In this document: positions 5,819-6,907 of the stretch, piece by piece
Layout of the letters: every line of letters starts with the position of its first letter
Numbering within the stretch: position 1 is the first letter of the stretch
DNA from: JBEKEX01 sp050013615
GTDB lineage: Bacteria; Chloroflexota; Anaerolineae; Anaerolineales; Anaerolineaceae
Assembly (NCBI GenBank): GCA_050013615.1
Contig: JBEKEX010000143.1
Coordinates: 1 to 6,907 of the forward strand
Reading direction: 5' to 3'
Length of the DNA: 6,907 bases
Translations under genes and position numbers: made by a program
The notes under the pieces: generated by a model
Told to the model about the DNA's origin: nothing
Databases searched by the model: none
Seen by the model: only the letters and a program-made list of their open reading frames with translations

Positions 5819-6149
5819 TTCTATCCAGTGCTAATGAAGGGGATTACATTCCTGAAAACCATTTCGTCAGCCATCTCCTGAAAATGGATGGTTCATGACC
5901 CGCTAATATGTAGAATCAGAGAGTATATTCTTTACGACTATTTGCTAAAATTTATCCAATATTTCCTTGTTCATTCGCGTATAATCTATATAAAATTCCA
6001 CTTTTAGCGATAAAGATTGACCACGGTGCACCTGCCGTCCAATGAAATGTTGGAACAAGCCACGCGCCTGGTCGTTAGCGGCAGCACCGGCAAATGGGCT
6101 GGTAAAATTTGAGCAGTGTTGATCCAGCAGCACCGCGAGGAGCCAAGAA
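5819..6149. other. Gene-poor AT-rich intergenic region before the Nudix gene
   Basis: No convincing protein gene is seen. The part around 5890-6020 is clearly AT-richer than its surroundings. It holds a perfect TATAAT (5980-5985) with no good -35 partner, so a promoter for the Nudix gene near 5992 is possible but weak. AACCAT/ATGGTT and CCATTT/AAATGG short inverted repeats occur around 5855-5900. A 28-codon frame from GTG 6026 to TGA 6112 has coding-like composition (it encodes EMLEQATRLVVSGSTGKWAG) but no ribosome binding site and no recognised homologue. It may be an upstream leader ORF or a remnant of a decayed gene. Confidence 0.4.
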
Positions 6150-6584
6150 ATGAAACATAAAATCCGTCCGCTCGCCATTGGCATCTTTAGCCACACCAGC
6201 CGCATCCTGCTGCATGAAGGTTACGACCGTATTAAACAGCAAACGTTCTACCGCCCCCTGGGCGGAGGCATCGAGTTTGGCGAGACGGGCGCCGAGGCAT
6301 TGGCGCGTGAGATGCATGAGGAGATCGGACAAGCCATCCGCGACATCCGATATCTCGGCACATTGGAGAACATCTTCACTTTCGAGGGTGAACCGGGGCA
6401 TGAGATCGTCCTGGTGTATGATGCCGCGTTCGTCGACTCGGCCATTTACCAAAAAACAAAGATCGATGGCATCGAAGGGGAAGATATCCCCTTCGTCGCC
6501 GTGTGGAAAGCGCTGGAAGATTTTTCGAACAGCCGCGGCCCGCTCTATCCAGATGGTTTGTATAATCTACTAATGAAAGAGTGA
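6150..6584 (+). CDS. Nudix hydrolase
   Basis: A complete 144-residue soluble protein of the Nudix family, which hydrolyses nucleoside diphosphates linked to another group (NTPs, ADP-ribose, nucleotide sugars). The Nudix box GX5EX7REUXEEXGU runs from Gly39 to position 61: GGIEFGETGAEALA then REMHEEIGQ, with the metal-binding Glu residues at 54, 57 and 58. The last, usually hydrophobic, box position is Gln61. Upstream YRPLGGGIEFGE is typical, and the C-terminal half includes VAVWKALEDF (116-125) and PLYPDGLYNLL (131-141). GAGGAG (6137-6142) lies 7 nt before the ATG, fixing the start. Family members with this FYRPLGGGIEFGE pattern are numerous and mostly uncharacterised, so the substrate cannot be stated. 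It is not evidently in an operon: 385 bp separate it from dnaK and 89 bp from mscL. Confidence 0.93.
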   Translation: MKHKIRPLAIGIFSHTSRILLHEGYDRIKQQTFYRPLGGGIEFGETGAEALAREMHEEIGQAIRDIRYLGTLENIFTFEGEPGHEIVLVYDAAFVDSAIYQKTKIDGIEGEDIPFVAVWKALEDFSNSRGPLYPDGLYNLLMKE

Positions 6585-6673
6585 TTGCTGCTTAATAGAT
6601 CCAATAACTGTCCACCTAATTGCATCTTGTAAGAAATCATTGATTGTCACTATCCATTCCAAAGGAGGAAATC

Positions 6674-6907
6674 ATGTTGAAGGAATTCAAAGAGTTTGCC
6701 ATGCGCGGCAACGTGCTCGACATGGCCATCGGTATCATCATTGGTAGCGCATTTGGTCAAATCATCACAGCCCTGGTAAATGATATCATCATGCCACCCA
6801 TTGGCTTGGTGCTGGGCAAGATCAACTTTTCCAATTTGTTCATCGATCTTTCAGGCTGTGGTTACACAGCGCTGGCCGATGCCCAGGCTGCCGGCGCGCC
6901 AACCATT
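6674..6907 (+). CDS. mscL: Large-conductance mechanosensitive channel MscL (3' end beyond window)
   Basis: The first 78 codons of an inner-membrane pentameric channel that opens under membrane tension to release solutes during hypo-osmotic shock. MscL proteins are usually about 130-150 residues, so roughly half is present. The N-terminal amphipathic helix and first pore-lining helix are diagnostic: LKEFKEFAMRGNVLDMAIGI (2-21), then IIGSAFGQIITALVNDIIMP (22-41), PIGLVLGKINFSNLF, and the start of the periplasmic loop FIDLSGCGYTALADAQAAGA. AAGGAGG (6662-6668), 5 nt from ATG 6674, is a near-perfect ribosome binding site. The 89 bp upstream (6585-6673) contain only a weak promoter-like pair (TTGTAA 6627-6632 and TATCCA 6651-6656). 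The Cys in the loop (residue 64) is notable for a periplasm-facing position. Confidence 0.96.
   Translation, partial: MLKEFKEFAMRGNVLDMAIGIIIGSAFGQIITALVNDIIMPPIGLVLGKINFSNLFIDLSGCGYTALADAQAAGAPTI

Noticed and set aside
5945..6205. 86-codon minus-strand frame before the Nudix gene
   Set aside because: It starts inside the Nudix coding sequence on the opposite strand, has no family resemblance and runs into AT-rich intergenic DNA.

Overview
This is an ordinary chromosomal stretch, about 55% GC by eye, with six protein genes (four complete, two cut by the window edges). It contains no RNA gene, CRISPR array or transposase. Codon use, the NarX/DesK-type kinase, the YbhF-type ABC ATPase, the loop sequence of the MscL homologue and the GTAG...CTAC intergenic hairpins together suggest a Chloroflexota (Anaerolineae-like) bacterium. 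That assignment is inference from family resemblance, not from a marker gene.

Layout. Positions 1-918 (minus) hold a YbhF-type ABC transporter ATPase whose last codons lie beyond the left edge. A 159-bp divergent intergenic region follows. It carries two near-identical palindromes 22 bp apart, flanked by a candidate promoter on each side. Next comes a two-component system on the plus strand: a six-helix membrane histidine kinase (1078-2331) overlapping by 23 bp a NarL/LuxR-type response regulator (2309-2962). Convergent to it is a YdeI/OmdA-family protein (3016-3606, minus). A 259-bp gap with a hairpin cluster and a structured leader precedes dnaK (3866-5764). A second GTAG...CTAC hairpin follows dnaK. 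Then come a 385-bp gene-poor, AT-rich stretch, a Nudix hydrolase (6150-6584), and the first 78 codons of mscL (6674 to the right edge).

How the parts may work together. The kinase, the regulator and the divergent ABC ATPase form a plausible sense-and-export module: the kinase detects a membrane or small-molecule signal, the regulator binds the paired palindromes, and both the two-component operon and the transporter are switched on. Relative to the predicted kinase start site the palindrome centres fall near -60 and -82, spacings typical of class I activators. The kinase transcript looks leaderless. dnaK seems to be a stand-alone transcription unit here, with no grpE or dnaJ in the window and no visible CIRCE element, but with a 9-bp inverted repeat just before its ribosome binding site.

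The most interesting material is regulatory, not a new protein system: the dual operator, the dnaK leader structure and the hairpin repeats on either side of dnaK. I see no convincing previously undescribed multi-gene system.
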